Shown: one piece after another, positions 42,019 through 50,713 of the stretch
Layout of the letters: each line of letters begins with the position of its first letter
Position numbering within the stretch: the first letter of the stretch is position 1
Assembly: GCF_937863485.1 (NCBI RefSeq)
Contig: NZ_CALMFY010000142.1
Coordinates: 1-54,266, forward strand
From: an uncultured Nostoc sp.
GTDB taxonomy: Bacteria > Cyanobacteriota > Cyanobacteriia > Cyanobacteriales > Nostocaceae
Direction: 5' to 3'
DNA length: 54,266 nt
The notes under the pieces: model-generated
Seen by the model: only the letters and a program-made list of their open reading frames with translations
What the model was told of the DNA's origin: nothing
Database searches by the model: none
Made by a program: the position numbers and the translations under genes

Positions 42019-43433
42019 CGCGGGGAGCATCCCACTTTGATGAGTTTACCTTGCAAACGATAAGTCACTTGCCCACAAGCAAAACCTGCTGATTTAGTCT
42101 CTACATAAGTTTGCGTTGGCGGATTTTGTTTATCTAACCGCGATTTCCAATCGCCAGATATTTTTTCTAGAGTGGGATGCTTACTTAAAAACTCTGAGTC
42201 TGTAACAATATCGTGAGGTCCCTTAACATTTACTTTAGAATTATTAATGTAGATATTATAATCATAAATAACGTTTTTATTTTGATTATCTTCATTGTTA
42301 ATATCCTTGCCAGGAAAAGCATAGAGAATGTTCCTTAAAATTCTGACATCTGATGACCCACGGGCAAATATTTGCCCATCTTTAATTTCTGGACTCTGAT
42401 TATTTAAAACAGCTGTGTTATTGACGATATCAACATGCTCACTTAAAAATGTATGAATCCCTGAACCACCATTATTAAATGTCAAATTGTTTTGAATTAA
42501 AGTCCGTCCTACATATGCATCCAAATTTGGGTTCTGCTCATTTCTGGAAGTATCGATAATAATGCCATTACCATCTGTGATCTTTCCCACCGCAATCCAA
42601 GGGATGTACATGCGATTGTTATATACCTTGTTGTTGGTCACGAACATCTTGTATCCCCGGTTGGTGTCAGAATTCCAATTGCTCCCCATCGAAATGCCAC
42701 TGCAACCATAAACACCATACCAGCCATTATTGAACACAGTGTTATTATCAATCTTCACATAATCAGACTGCCCTGCTCCGATACCTCCTCCTCCACAGTC
42801 ATGCACTTTGTTGTTCAGAATACGGATGTGATGAACATGACCATTGGCTCGTCCGTCAATGTTTATGCAGTTTCCGCTTGTAAGCGGATTTGATCTGTTA
42901 GTCTTCTGACTTAATGCATAATCAAGGGTAATATTGGCATTGTTTCCTATAACTTCCAGCCCGTTGATCTCGATATATGAAGCTCCACTTGAAATCAGGA
43001 TACCGTTCCATGTATTATGCTGAATTTTTGGGAAATGCCCAGGATATGCTTTATACCTAATCCATGCATTTGCAGTTCCAGAACGTTTAATACTTACTAC
43101 ACTCGGAGCTTTGGCTAAATTTGTGTATACTCCGTTCATAATCAATACTGTATCGCCAGGGTTAGTTATATCTGCTGCCTTTTGAATTGTCCTAAAGGCG
43201 GATGAAGTAGAAATTCCGCTATTTTTGTCGTCTCCGCTACCACTAACATAGTATATTTTCGGTGTTGAATTCGTGCTGATTAGCTCGCGGCTGGATAGAC
43301 TCCTTTCCTTGTTAATGGGTACCTGGCGAACGTTTTTAACTAAAGATACTTTTATCCTTTCTCCTTGAGCCAAAAGACTTAATACTAGGGGAATTGCAAG
43401 ATATGTGCTTAAACTGAAACCTGGAATTACCAC
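41409..43433 (-). CDS. Right-handed beta-helix (DUF1565/pectate-lyase-like) protein fused to SLH domains
   Basis: 674 residues. N-terminal signal or anchor (FSLSTYLAIPLVLSLLAQG). Residues about 55-440: YYVSGSGDDKNSGISTSSAF, IQKAADITNPGDTVLIMNGV, then many N-N-x-(V/I) beta-helix turns (IRILNNKVHDCGGGGIGAGQ, VKIDNNTVFNNGWYGVYG), as in PL9-like polysaccharide lyases and DUF1565 proteins. Residues about 470-674: three SLH repeats nearly identical to those of the neighbouring gene. The end (YVVSNLSN) is created by a local duplication. Probably a cell-wall-attached carbohydrate-active or binding protein; catalytic residues are not certain. Confidence 0.85.
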   Translation of the reverse strand: MVIPGFSLSTYLAIPLVLSLLAQGERIKVSLVKNVRQVPINKERSLSSRELISTNSTPKIYYVSGSGDDKNSGISTSSAFRTIQKAADITNPGDTVLIMNGVYTNLAKAPSVVSIKRSGTANAWIRYKAYPGHFPKIQHNTWNGILISSGASYIEINGLEVIGNNANITLDYALSQKTNRSNPLTSGNCINIDGRANGHVHHIRILNNKVHDCGGGGIGAGQSDYVKIDNNTVFNNGWYGVYGCSGISMGSNWNSDTNRGYKMFVTNNKVYNNRMYIPWIAVGKITDGNGIIIDTSRNEQNPNLDAYVGRTLIQNNLTFNNGGSGIHTFLSEHVDIVNNTAVLNNQSPEIKDGQIFARGSSDVRILRNILYAFPGKDINNEDNQNKNVIYDYNIYINNSKVNVKGPHDIVTDSEFLSKHPTLEKISGDWKSRLDKQNPPTQTYVETKSAGFACGQVTYRLQGKLIKVGCSPRSLAQTTFSDVSSNYWAAQFIQQLSQLGVIAGFPDGSFRPEEAVTRAQFAAMVNKAFQKTQQRQAINFTDVPSNYWASSAIEQAYAIGFLSGYPGNRFEPNQAIPRQQVLVSLANGLEYSPSGNTESTLQYFNDASNIASYARSPIAAATQKQIVVNYPNVKFLNPTATATRAQVAAFIYQALVSSNQASAINSPYVVSNLSN

Positions 43434-43725
43434 AGGAAAAGGCTCCTTTATTGCTACTATTTAACAAAAATATCAGGATATTTCCTAATTTGGAATACTC
43501 TTTTGAATAGAGAATATAATAGAGCCGATTTTCCTAGCTCCTTCAATAGCGCAATTAAATAAGTATTCCAAGAAATATCGATGCTGAGTAAGACGATATA
43601 GAGGCAGAATGGTTGCTGTTAAATAAAATTTTTTATAGTAAAAAATGAAGGCGATCGCTCACTATAGTTAAAGTGGCGATCGCCTATCAGGGATGATTAA
43701 AGTCACGACTTGAATTGAGTTAAAT
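43434..43725. other. Spacer between beta-helix gene and glycine-zipper gene
   Basis: 292 bp. The part from 43548 belongs to copy B of the duplication; it includes a GGCGATCGC(T/C) hairpin that may terminate the minus-strand gene. Confidence 0.55.
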
Positions 43726-43803
43726 CTAGTAGCGGGATTGTGGTACTAAATTCAAGTTAGAATTCAGTGTGAGCCTTAAATCTTGTGCAGGTCTGAGGAC
43801 AAA
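43548..43803. repeat. Segmental duplication, copy B
   Basis: Partner of 41082-41336. Here it contains the intact 3' end of the 43726-44439 gene, so this is probably the source copy. Confidence 0.85.
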
Positions 43804-44439
43804 AGCATTTCCTTGTTTTTTCCGCAACAGGACACTCGCACCCGCACCCGCAGCTGCGCCGAGAACAGGTTTTAAATCGTCAATTCTGTTGTTGCCAGTA
43901 ATTAGTGAACCTAAAACACCAGCACCTCCACCAATAGCTGCATCAGTTAAAACCTGATTTGTGCTTGGTCCCCGTGAAACTCTTTGAGTTGTAGTATATG
44001 TCCGAGAACTTGCATTAATCGACTGACGCTGACCATTGGAAAATTCTAATTCTTGAGCTATAAACCGCACGCCTTTTCCTTGGTTTTGATCTGTATCTCT
44101 TGAATAATTATCTAAGTCAACAGGTTCTAGCCGTCCATTTACTTTAGTACCGGCAGGAATTAAGACATTTCTATTTCTGTCGAGAATGTCTTTGGCAATT
44201 CTCAAGGTTAGAGATTTACTTTCCCCAGGAGCAATAGTAATTGTCTCTTTTTCGTAGGTGACAGGAAAATCAACCCCAGAAGGAATGGTAACGTTTCCGT
44301 ATTGCCCAGTTCTATATTGCCCAAGTCTGTATTGTGCATTAGCAGGAGCAAAGCCCAATAGGGGGCTAATGACGCTTGTAGTAACTGCTATTGCCATAAG
44401 TGCAGCAGTTCCAGATTTCCATTGATATAGGCGAGTCAT
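43726..44439 (-). CDS. Secreted protein with glycine-zipper-like segment, paralog of SLH protein C-terminus
   Basis: 237 residues. Signal peptide about 1-36 (AALMAIAVTTSVISPLLGFA). Mature part: IPSGVDFPVTYEKETITIAP, LTLRIAKDILDRNRNVLIPA, FIAQELEFSNGQRQSINASS, then Gly/Ala-rich DAAIGGGAGVLGSLITGN and VLGAAAGAGASVLL. The order and wording match residues 235-413 of the SLH protein at 39653, so the two share one domain, with and without SLH. No enzyme motif seen; envelope role likely. Confidence 0.75.
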   Translation of the reverse strand: MTRLYQWKSGTAALMAIAVTTSVISPLLGFAPANAQYRLGQYRTGQYGNVTIPSGVDFPVTYEKETITIAPGESKSLTLRIAKDILDRNRNVLIPAGTKVNGRLEPVDLDNYSRDTDQNQGKGVRFIAQELEFSNGQRQSINASSRTYTTTQRVSRGPSTNQVLTDAAIGGGAGVLGSLITGNNRIDDLKPVLGAAAGAGASVLLRKKQGNAFVLRPAQDLRLTLNSNLNLVPQSRY

Positions 44440-44883
44440 AAGAGGGTTGTCCTTTGTGTATGTGATGTATGTAATGACGGTGATTCACTGAGTTTGTTTC
44501 TGACTGTTTATGAACCTGTCTATAGGCGTATTCCGAAGATAAAAGTGCTTATTATGATGAGGAGTCTGTGCGATCGCGACGCCAAATAGACCATCGTAGA
44601 CATCGCTCCTCAGAATTTGTATTCTGCTAATGTGCGTTACTAAAATCAGAGGCGAGACACTCATAGGACGCAAAACGAGTATCATCTTGTTCCCAAATCC
44701 TGTTTTATTACTTATGTCCACATATCTAAGCCATTGAATAGAGGCGAATGTGGCTAACTGCGAACTCTTACTTTTATTCTAGATTGATTTGCTAGGACTT
44801 GGGAAATATTTTCGTTTTCTTAACGAATGATTTACCTGTGGGACTGAAAGATCAACTATCTGCTGTATGTGTATTTAAGATTG
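44440..44883. other. Spacer upstream of the glycine-zipper gene
   Basis: 444 bp. A minus-strand reading frame at 44485-44721 has no coding character. HIP1-related GCGATCGCGACGCCAAATAG is present. Nothing else recognised. Confidence 0.45.
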
Positions 44884-45602
44884 CTACTGATGCTGTTTAA
44901 TCTCTGCGATCGGTAATAACAAAGTATCTTCTATTTGCTGTCGTACTTCACGGCTGACATAACAATCGCTATTAAGGCAATCTGCCAGTAATTTATTGGC
45001 ATCATAATACTGCCGAAGCAATTCCTTTTGCTCGTTACTGAATTGCCAATCATGACCAATATTGCGATATTTAATCATTACTACTCTTAATTCTTCACAC
45101 CAAGCCTTCCCATTAGCTAACCACCATTTCTGAGATTGTTGCCAGTCTTGTCTACTTGGTAGTTGCTCTCGAAGTTTTTGCAGCAAATTGTTGAGTTCTG
45201 AGTCTAGAGAGAGGTCGAGGGATTGGGAGAGGGATCGGTTGAGATCGAGGGATGTTGAGTCATATCTAACACTCGCATTGTGCCGCAGCGTTGTTGAATG
45301 ATGGGTTTTATCTTTTCACGTACCCCTTGCACGATCGCATCAATATCAATGCTGTTATCCTGATTTACCTCTGGTTCACTAGCTGGTTCAGTAACTATTT
45401 CTTCCCACTCTAGGTTTAGTCTGTCGCAAATCTGGACAAAGAGATTGCGGTCAACAGGTTTACCTGTAAAGAATTTTCCGATCGGCTGGCGAGTTACTTC
45501 TAACTCATCCGCTAATGCCTTTTGAGTTAAAGAACAGCGGATCAAAGCTCTTTTTGCTTTTTGGATACCTTCTGGAGAACAGGAAAGCGATCGCCCGGAC
45601 AT
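44884..45602 (-). pseudogene. NACHT-family (NLR-like) gene with the NTPase core deleted
   Basis: 5' part (45602 to about 45260): an XRE-like HTH, SPEGIQKAKRALIRCSLTQK, LADELEVTRQPIGKFFTGKP, then KIKPIIQQRCGTMRVLDMTQ, which is the standard N-terminus of Nostoc NACHT proteins right before the NACHT domain. The frame then stops at 45204. In another frame, SLDLNRSLSQSLDLSLDSEL leads into NLLQKLREQLP, WWLANGKAWCEELRVVMIKY and YYDANKLLADCLNSDCYVSR, the C-terminal helical domain of the same proteins. The whole NACHT NTPase and middle are missing, and the joint near 45255 is out of frame. The 132-residue HTH product could still be made. Confidence 0.75.
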
Positions 45603-45764
45603 AAGCTAACCACTACACTTTTGCTGATTCTAACTGCCAATTTGACAATTCATCCTCATCGCATACATAAGTCATTCATATCCCAAGCCTGTATTTAAGC
45701 CTACAACAACCACCCGCCTGTAAAGCTAGGGATGTAGTGATTCAAACGATTTGGGAGTCGGTAA

Positions 45765-45962
45765 ATGTTATTTAAGAAATTTTCTTCAAGAGATGAAGTG
45801 CTGGCTGTTGTAACGCTGATTATGGTGATTGGTTCTCTCACTCTTGCAGTTATCGACGAAAAGAGTCGCCCTCAATTTCTCGATTTAACAAAATTTGCTG
45901 TCGGTACATATATTGGATTGTTGATACCTCGGTCAAGGTCAAGCGATCGCGATCGCAATTAG
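45765..45962 (+). CDS. Small membrane protein, type A (next to NACHT relic)
   Basis: 65 residues. MLFKKFSSRDEVLAVVTLIM, hydrophobic to SLTLAVIDEKSRPQFLDLTK, a second apolar stretch FAVGTYIGLLIP and a basic tail RSRSSDRDRN. Resembles the 74-residue protein at 11615-11839 over about 40 residues. Divergent from the NACHT relic with 162 bp between the starts. Function unknown; followed by a repeat element with a terminator hairpin. Confidence 0.72.
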   Translation: MLFKKFSSRDEVLAVVTLIMVIGSLTLAVIDEKSRPQFLDLTKFAVGTYIGLLIPRSRSSDRDRN

Positions 45963-45982
45963 CTAAACTCAAATTATGTCTT

Positions 45983-46095
45983 GGCGACTAGAAGTCGGAC
46001 AACCATAAAAACGAAACCCGCGTTGACGGGTTTTAATTTTTTATTATCCACAAAAAGCGATTAGCTAAAATAATTCCCAGCTAGCCGACTTCTAG
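45983..46095. repeat. Short element with CTAGAAGTCGG terminal inverted repeats
   Basis: Left arm GGCGACTAGAAGTCGG (45983-45998); right arm CCGACTTCTAG (46085-46095) is its perfect 11-bp inverse. Inside are an AAACCCG hairpin and AT-rich sequence. It resembles a longer Nostoc spacer element I recall, with GGCGACTAGAAGTCG ends, so this may be a shortened copy. Confidence 0.65.
46014..46045 (+). terminator. Terminator after the small membrane-protein gene
   Basis: AAACCCG (46014-46020), 6-nt loop, CGGGTTT (46027-46033), then TAATTTTTTATT. Lies inside the inverted-repeat element. Confidence 0.7.
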
Positions 46096-46474
46096 AAGCA
46101 ATCACTTGGGCATTAAACCGCAGAGGCGCTGAGAGTGGTGAGAAAAAACAATCTTATTTTACGAGTCACCTTGAAAGGGTTAGTGCTATCAATTTTTGAT
46201 GCGAGCGCAGCAATTCTTGTACTGGGTTAAAATTTATTCACTTGCCATCAACAAGTATGAAATATGGAGTATGTAGCAGTTCTCAATTGCGTGGAATACT
46301 GGAGCCAGTTGTATGGGCAGCTTTAACAGACTTGAGTAGAACTGGCGTACCGTTCGTAGGGCTTCCCACAGGCTACGAAAACCGCTATAAACCTCATATT
46401 GGAGTCGGAAAATTCCCTAGTGAAATTACATCCTTAAAGGCGAACAGGAGCAGATGTTCTAACCACCAAAGCTC
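46096..46474. other. Spacer before PEP-CTERM gene, nothing recognised
   Basis: 379 bp. A plus-strand reading frame beginning 46242 overlaps the convergent PEP-CTERM gene and shows no family. No clear hairpin or repeat seen except a short GTAGGGCTTCCCACAGGCTAC arms-like stretch near 46357. Confidence 0.4.
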
Positions 46475-47215
46475 TCAATATTTCTTCTCCAAGAATTTTT
46501 TCCGAGATATCATATATATCCCTAGCAGGAATAGACCCGCTACTAGCGGAGGTTCAGGTATGCTTTTGAATTTGGCATAAATAGCTGTTCTAGTTGTGGC
46601 TCCTTCAAGAGCATTAATACTTATCTGGGGAATATCTGGATTAAATCCAGTTAGCTCAAGCGTGTATTTATTGCCTTCAAAGGTGAAACTGCGATTATTC
46701 AAACTTGTGTCTAGAAATACAAAGTCTGCATTATCTTCTGTATTTGTTGGGTCATTAGGTGTATTTACTAGACCAAACTTGAAGTCAAAAACTTCGCTGA
46801 TTCCAGTGGGAGGGTTGAAGGATAAATTGAGATTTAAAGGTACAAATCCAACACTTGTACCTTTGAGTACTGTTCCGTTAAAGTAAGTTAAATCAGCTAT
46901 TTTGAATGCAGAGTTAATGTCAGTTGAAAATGAACTTCCATCCAATGTAAGTTTATTTGAGCCTGTTATTGTACATCCACTAGGAGTATTTGAACTTGCT
47001 GGACACACATTAGGATCACCCCAAATAAATGTGTTGCTTCCCACACCTGTGTATGTTGGTTTGGTATCTATATTTTCTGGAGTGGGGTTTCCCCATGTGC
47101 CACTAGAGATACCAGAAAAAGTCACAGCATGGGCTTGACCAGAGAAACCAAATCCTGTGGTCGCACTCACAAAAAAACTAGATATAGTAGTCGCAAAAAC
47201 CAAACTTAGTTTCAT
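46475..47215 (-). CDS. PEP-CTERM protein with choice-of-anchor-type domain
   Basis: 246 residues. Signal peptide about 1-30 (LVFATTISSFFVSATTGFGF ... AHA). Beta-rich body with SGTWGNP, TFIWGDPNVCPASSNTPSGC and LTFSxxS-like phrases, of the kind seen in choice-of-anchor K proteins. Ends with IPEPPLVAGLFLLGIYMISR and KK, a PEP-CTERM signal (PEP, membrane helix, basic tail), recognised by an exosortase. Surface or extracellular matrix role likely. Confidence 0.85.
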   Translation of the reverse strand: MKLSLVFATTISSFFVSATTGFGFSGQAHAVTFSGISSGTWGNPTPENIDTKPTYTGVGSNTFIWGDPNVCPASSNTPSGCTITGSNKLTLDGSSFSTDINSAFKIADLTYFNGTVLKGTSVGFVPLNLNLSFNPPTGISEVFDFKFGLVNTPNDPTNTEDNADFVFLDTSLNNRSFTFEGNKYTLELTGFNPDIPQISINALEGATTRTAIYAKFKSIPEPPLVAGLFLLGIYMISRKKFLEKKY

Positions 47216-47559
47216 AACTTAAGGTTTCAATTCTCATTTTTGAGCTTTTCTCAACTAGGTTTCCAGTCTACGGTAGTAAATTTACGGAAAATACGCTAAT
47301 ATATTATTGTAATTTTTATAAAATATTTATATTATATTTGTATATTTATATATCTTAGTCAAAAAATTATATACATTAAACTTACTTTATGAACTGTGAA
47401 AATATTTTAGCACTTTGTAATTAGTAAAACTGTTAGCGATCTCTATCTTAGTTGGTTCGCTGATTAACTGTCAAGTTGATATCAAGCTACTCTGCTTTGA
47501 CATTCTCTGCCTATTGGGACGCTAATCACGTTCATCCTCAAGGGTTTTCGGCATCTGCT
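47216..47559. other. Very AT-rich spacer
   Basis: 344 bp upstream of the PEP-CTERM gene, with long A/T runs at 47290-47390 that may carry an UP-element-like or bent promoter. No gene or hairpin recognised. Confidence 0.5.
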
Positions 47560-49773
47560 TTATAACTTTGACAAAATCTCTGGCAACAACTGACTAGGAA
47601 GTTTAGATAAAGCCAAATTTTGTCCCTGTATCCCTAATTCATTATGAAAAGCACGAATAGTTTTCACTACATAAGTGAAGGTTGTTTGATAGGCCTCTGG
47701 TTGTTTACTTAATCCGTTTAAAGCTTGCAAATGGTTATCTAATGCTACTTCTAAGTGTTGAGAACGTGTTGCTTTGTCGCCATTAAAAGACTTATCTATT
47801 ACTAGCTGATAATGTGCCAGTCCCAGGTTATTATAAGAGGCAAGCAAATCAAAACTTAAAGAAGTACTGCTAAGTGAGTGAGCCAAGGCTATAGCCTCTT
47901 CGTAAGCGCTAATACATAGTTGTAGATACTTTTGCCGTGCCTCTTTAGTTGTCTGAGATAGGTTTGCTAGATGCCAGTAGGCAGTACCGAGATTATTTTG
48001 TGTAGCGGCGCAGGCACTGGGAACATTAGCTGGAGTGCGATACTTAAGAGCTTCGCTATAAACATCTATAGCTAGCTGGAGATTTTGGGCTGGTTGTTCA
48101 TATTGTGCCAAATTCCAACAGGCAGTACCGATGTTATTTTGAATCATACCATACTTGAGCGGTTCCTGTTCAGGGTTGTAGTGTACAAGTGCTTCGTTGT
48201 AAGCTGCGATCGCTCTCTTTAAATGTACAATCGGTTGATTGTATTGCCCTAGATGCCAGTAAGCAGTACCCAAATTGTTCTGGCAAGCCGCATACTTTAA
48301 AGAGTCCATATCGGCTGTACGGTAGCTAAGTGCTTCACTGTAAGCTAAAATTGCCTGCTGCCAATTTTCAGATGGGTGAGAAAAACGAGCTAAATCACCA
48401 TAGGCTGTCCCCAAATTATTTTGCACACGAGCGTAAGTTTCCGGATGTGTCTGGGGCGAAATCATATTTAACGCCAATTGATAAAATTCTATTGCCTGCT
48501 CTATATAAGTTTGTCCTTCCTCAGAATTGGGTGGTGTGCGGTAAAGCATCCAGTAGAGTGTACCCAAGTCATTCAAGATATCTGGGAGTTGCGGTGAGGT
48601 TTCGTCATAGCTAATTGCCTCCTGATAGGCAATAATTGCCACCATCAGGTTTTCTAGGGTTGACTCTCCTTGCTCAATGCGAAGGCGGTATAAGGTGCCC
48701 AAGCGATGATAGGCTTCTGCCAGTACCTCACCTAGAACTTGCTTTTGGTGTAATTCTTCAATCTCCAACAAAATCTGGTGCAGTTGTAAATAATCCTCCG
48801 TATTTGGAGCAATACTAGTGTTGATTGTTGCTGTCAATAGCTCCGTTAACTCGCTGCTAATATAAGATAAAGACGACAGGGATTGATTATTACTCCCACT
48901 ACCAGACCTATTAGTAGATTCCTGCTGTTGTGGTGCAGCCTTCAATAAATCTGCTGTTGACGGCGAAACTTCCTGGGTTTTATATACGCCATTCCTTTGT
49001 ATCTCTGCTGGAAAATCAGAATTATTCTCAAACTTTAACTCGGTGGCTGCGGTTTTGAGTTCCGCTTGGTTAACTGATTCATCTAGAATCGATTGCTCAA
49101 TATTCCCTAAATCCAAGCTTCCAGAACGTGAAAAACTTTCTGGATAGCCCAAATTCTGTGTCGCTGGTGTGGGTTCTCCAGCAAACACAAATACGCCAGT
49201 CCGACAACGCCAAAACTGTGGTGCTGATTGCTTGATAGCAGATAACCAAGGACGCGGTATCCACAACAGCAAGTTAGATTCTAGGAATCGGCTGGATTCT
49301 TGTGTAGACAAATATTCTTCGCTTAAGCGGAGATAGTGCAAAAATAACCGTTGTGTTGCCACTGGTTGCTTGGTGAGATGCTCCACACCTACAATCTGAA
49401 ATGCTGGGACTGGAAAAGGTCTTCTTGGGGTATCTTTTGATGCCCCAACAATTGGCGGTGGATAATTAGCCAACCATTGATTTATCTGAATTATGGGATT
49501 GGGATCGTTTAAATTCAAACGCAATGTGACTAATCGCGGATAAGCTGAAGTGCTATTTTCATCAGAATTTGATGGCTGATATAGTACCTGTCCAACAGGA
49601 TAAGCCAATGTAGAGTGCAAACGGGCTGCTACCTGATTTCTTAAGTGTAAATCATCACATACCGCTAAAAAAAATTGTCGTCGTAAGCCAAGACTTAGGG
49701 CAAGTTTCAGGCGGTGGTATACTTGCCGATTCCAAGTAGAATTATTGTTGTGTGCAGGATCATTCACGCTCAT
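47560..49773 (-). CDS. Tetratricopeptide-repeat protein, cyanobacterial
   Basis: 737 residues. Residues 1-205: conserved region without Walker A (LRRQFFLAVCDDLHLRNQVA ... FVFAGEPTP), perhaps a degenerate ATPase fold. Residues 205-310: low-complexity Ser/Asn/Gln linker. Residues about 320-700: around eight TPR units with recurring NNLGTAYWHLxQ (for example YARVQNNLGTAYGDLARFSH and QNNIGTACWNLAQYEQPAQN). TPRs mediate protein contacts; partner unknown. No signal peptide. Repeat units are similar in DNA, so they may expand or contract. Confidence 0.85.
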   Translation of the reverse strand: MSVNDPAHNNNSTWNRQVYHRLKLALSLGLRRQFFLAVCDDLHLRNQVAARLHSTLAYPVGQVLYQPSNSDENSTSAYPRLVTLRLNLNDPNPIIQINQWLANYPPPIVGASKDTPRRPFPVPAFQIVGVEHLTKQPVATQRLFLHYLRLSEEYLSTQESSRFLESNLLLWIPRPWLSAIKQSAPQFWRCRTGVFVFAGEPTPATQNLGYPESFSRSGSLDLGNIEQSILDESVNQAELKTAATELKFENNSDFPAEIQRNGVYKTQEVSPSTADLLKAAPQQQESTNRSGSGSNNQSLSSLSYISSELTELLTATINTSIAPNTEDYLQLHQILLEIEELHQKQVLGEVLAEAYHRLGTLYRLRIEQGESTLENLMVAIIAYQEAISYDETSPQLPDILNDLGTLYWMLYRTPPNSEEGQTYIEQAIEFYQLALNMISPQTHPETYARVQNNLGTAYGDLARFSHPSENWQQAILAYSEALSYRTADMDSLKYAACQNNLGTAYWHLGQYNQPIVHLKRAIAAYNEALVHYNPEQEPLKYGMIQNNIGTACWNLAQYEQPAQNLQLAIDVYSEALKYRTPANVPSACAATQNNLGTAYWHLANLSQTTKEARQKYLQLCISAYEEAIALAHSLSSTSLSFDLLASYNNLGLAHYQLVIDKSFNGDKATRSQHLEVALDNHLQALNGLSKQPEAYQTTFTYVVKTIRAFHNELGIQGQNLALSKLPSQLLPEILSKL

Positions 49774-49954
49774 AGCGGCTAAAGAGCCAAAACACAGTAT
49801 ATATCACCTTTATGGGTGCATCCAAGTGGGCTAAACTCATAATGAAAATGGTTTTTAAGTAGATGTTATGCGGCTTTGAATAAATTGAGCCTTCAGGTTT
49901 ATAAAAAGAAAAAAGTATACGATTATACTATAATTGCTAATTCAATTTTAACAA

Positions 49955-49992
49955 AAAATAAAAAAGCAGGTCCCTCTTAAAATCGGAACCTG
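49955..49992 (-). terminator. Terminator of psb34
   Basis: On the minus strand CAGGTTCC (49985-49992) pairs with GGGACCTG (49967-49974), one imperfect pair, followed by CTTTTTTATTTTT. Good Rho-independent form. Confidence 0.75.
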
Positions 49993-50035
49993 AAAAACTA
50001 TAAAGAAGATGAAATTTTATTAAAATGTTTAATGC

Positions 50036-50215
50036 TCAACTGCTCTGAGAAACAAAGAAGGCGACTGAAACCAAGCCGCCAACCAAAACTGTAGCGGTGA
50101 TTGCTAGTAAGATATAAGTTCGCTTTTGCCCTTCCGTGGGAGGTTCTGCTTGATAAATCTTTGGTTCCCGGGCAAAATTATTCAGAAGGCCGCCTTCTTC
50201 GTTTGTATAGGGCAT
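50036..50215 (-). CDS. psb34: Photosystem II assembly protein Psb34
   Basis: 59 residues, a small gene easily missed. MPYTNEEGGLLNNFAREPKI then YQAEPPTEGQKRTY and one membrane helix ILLAITATVLVGGLVSVAFF. It matches the cyanobacterial ssl1498 (Psb34) pattern MPYTxEEGGxLNNFAxEP. Psb34 binds CP47 in PSII assembly intermediates and helps exchange with HliA/B. Thylakoid membrane. It has its own terminator, so likely monocistronic. The start is clear because the N-terminus is strongly conserved. Confidence 0.9.
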   Translation of the reverse strand: MPYTNEEGGLLNNFAREPKIYQAEPPTEGQKRTYILLAITATVLVGGLVSVAFFVSQSS

Positions 50216-50444
50216 GAATCAATTCCTTTATCTTTATCGTTCATTTAATGTTACATAAATGCTAAATCCGCTCTGAAACTGCTAGACAAATCGTTACATT
50301 GGGCATTGGGCAATTCAATTTTGGATAATGGAATTGATAATAGCGCAGCGTAAAGTCTGCGGCATGGCAACTCTTAGAGACGCTACGCGTAGCTGGCTTT
50401 TGAGCAGGGGTACGCTTAGAGCGAGTCCGCGTATCTCTACGGGG

Positions 50445-50463
50445 AAGCAAGCTAGCAAGAGCG
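50445..50463. repeat. Dispersed repeat, copy 3 (AAGCAAGCTAGCAAGAGCG family)
   Basis: Exact copy of the 19-mer at 5944 and 36411, flanked by a CTCTACG/CGTAGAG stem. Confidence 0.8.
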
Positions 50464-50577
50464 TCTCGTAGAGAGCATCTTTTAGATTAAATTTCAATCT
50501 AAAATTCTTACTCCCTAGTCCAGGTCGGCGGAAATAAAGCTACCACTCAAAACAGCCAGAAAGCCCAAAATTAAAAC

Positions 50578-50670
50578 CTTTTGACTTTTGACTTTTGAAC
50601 GCCAGTTGCTTCAAGTCGGCAGAGCCGCCCAACGCACTGGCTCCTTTTGACTTCCGCCTTGCGGTACTAG
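50578..50670. repeat. 93-bp dispersed repeat, copy 2
   Basis: Same as 34373-34465 apart from one base seen by eye. Sits 44 bp downstream of the thiO-thiG stop. Confidence 0.85.
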
Positions 50671-50713
50671 TCCCCTTGTCTGCCTTGTCTGTCTATTCCC
50701 CATGCCCCATGCC

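Larger units (their letters stand above)
50216..50713. repeat. Repeat-rich spacer upstream of psb34
   Basis: 498 bp with no gene. Contains a perfect palindrome GCTACGCGTAGC (50386-50397), AAGCAAGCTAGCAAGAGCG copy 3 (50445-50463) inside CTCTACG ... CGTAGAG arms, and the 93-bp repeat copy 2 (50578-50670), then spacer-type GCCCCATGCCC units. Promoter of psb34 is in the first 60 bp. Confidence 0.7.

Noticed and set aside
44485..44721. 78-codon minus-strand frame
   Set aside because: No coding texture, no ribosome binding site and no recognisable domain; lies in the promoter region of the glycine-zipper gene.
46242..46580. 112-codon plus-strand frame
   Set aside because: It overlaps the 3' end of the convincing PEP-CTERM gene on the opposite strand and includes repeat-like spacer sequence.
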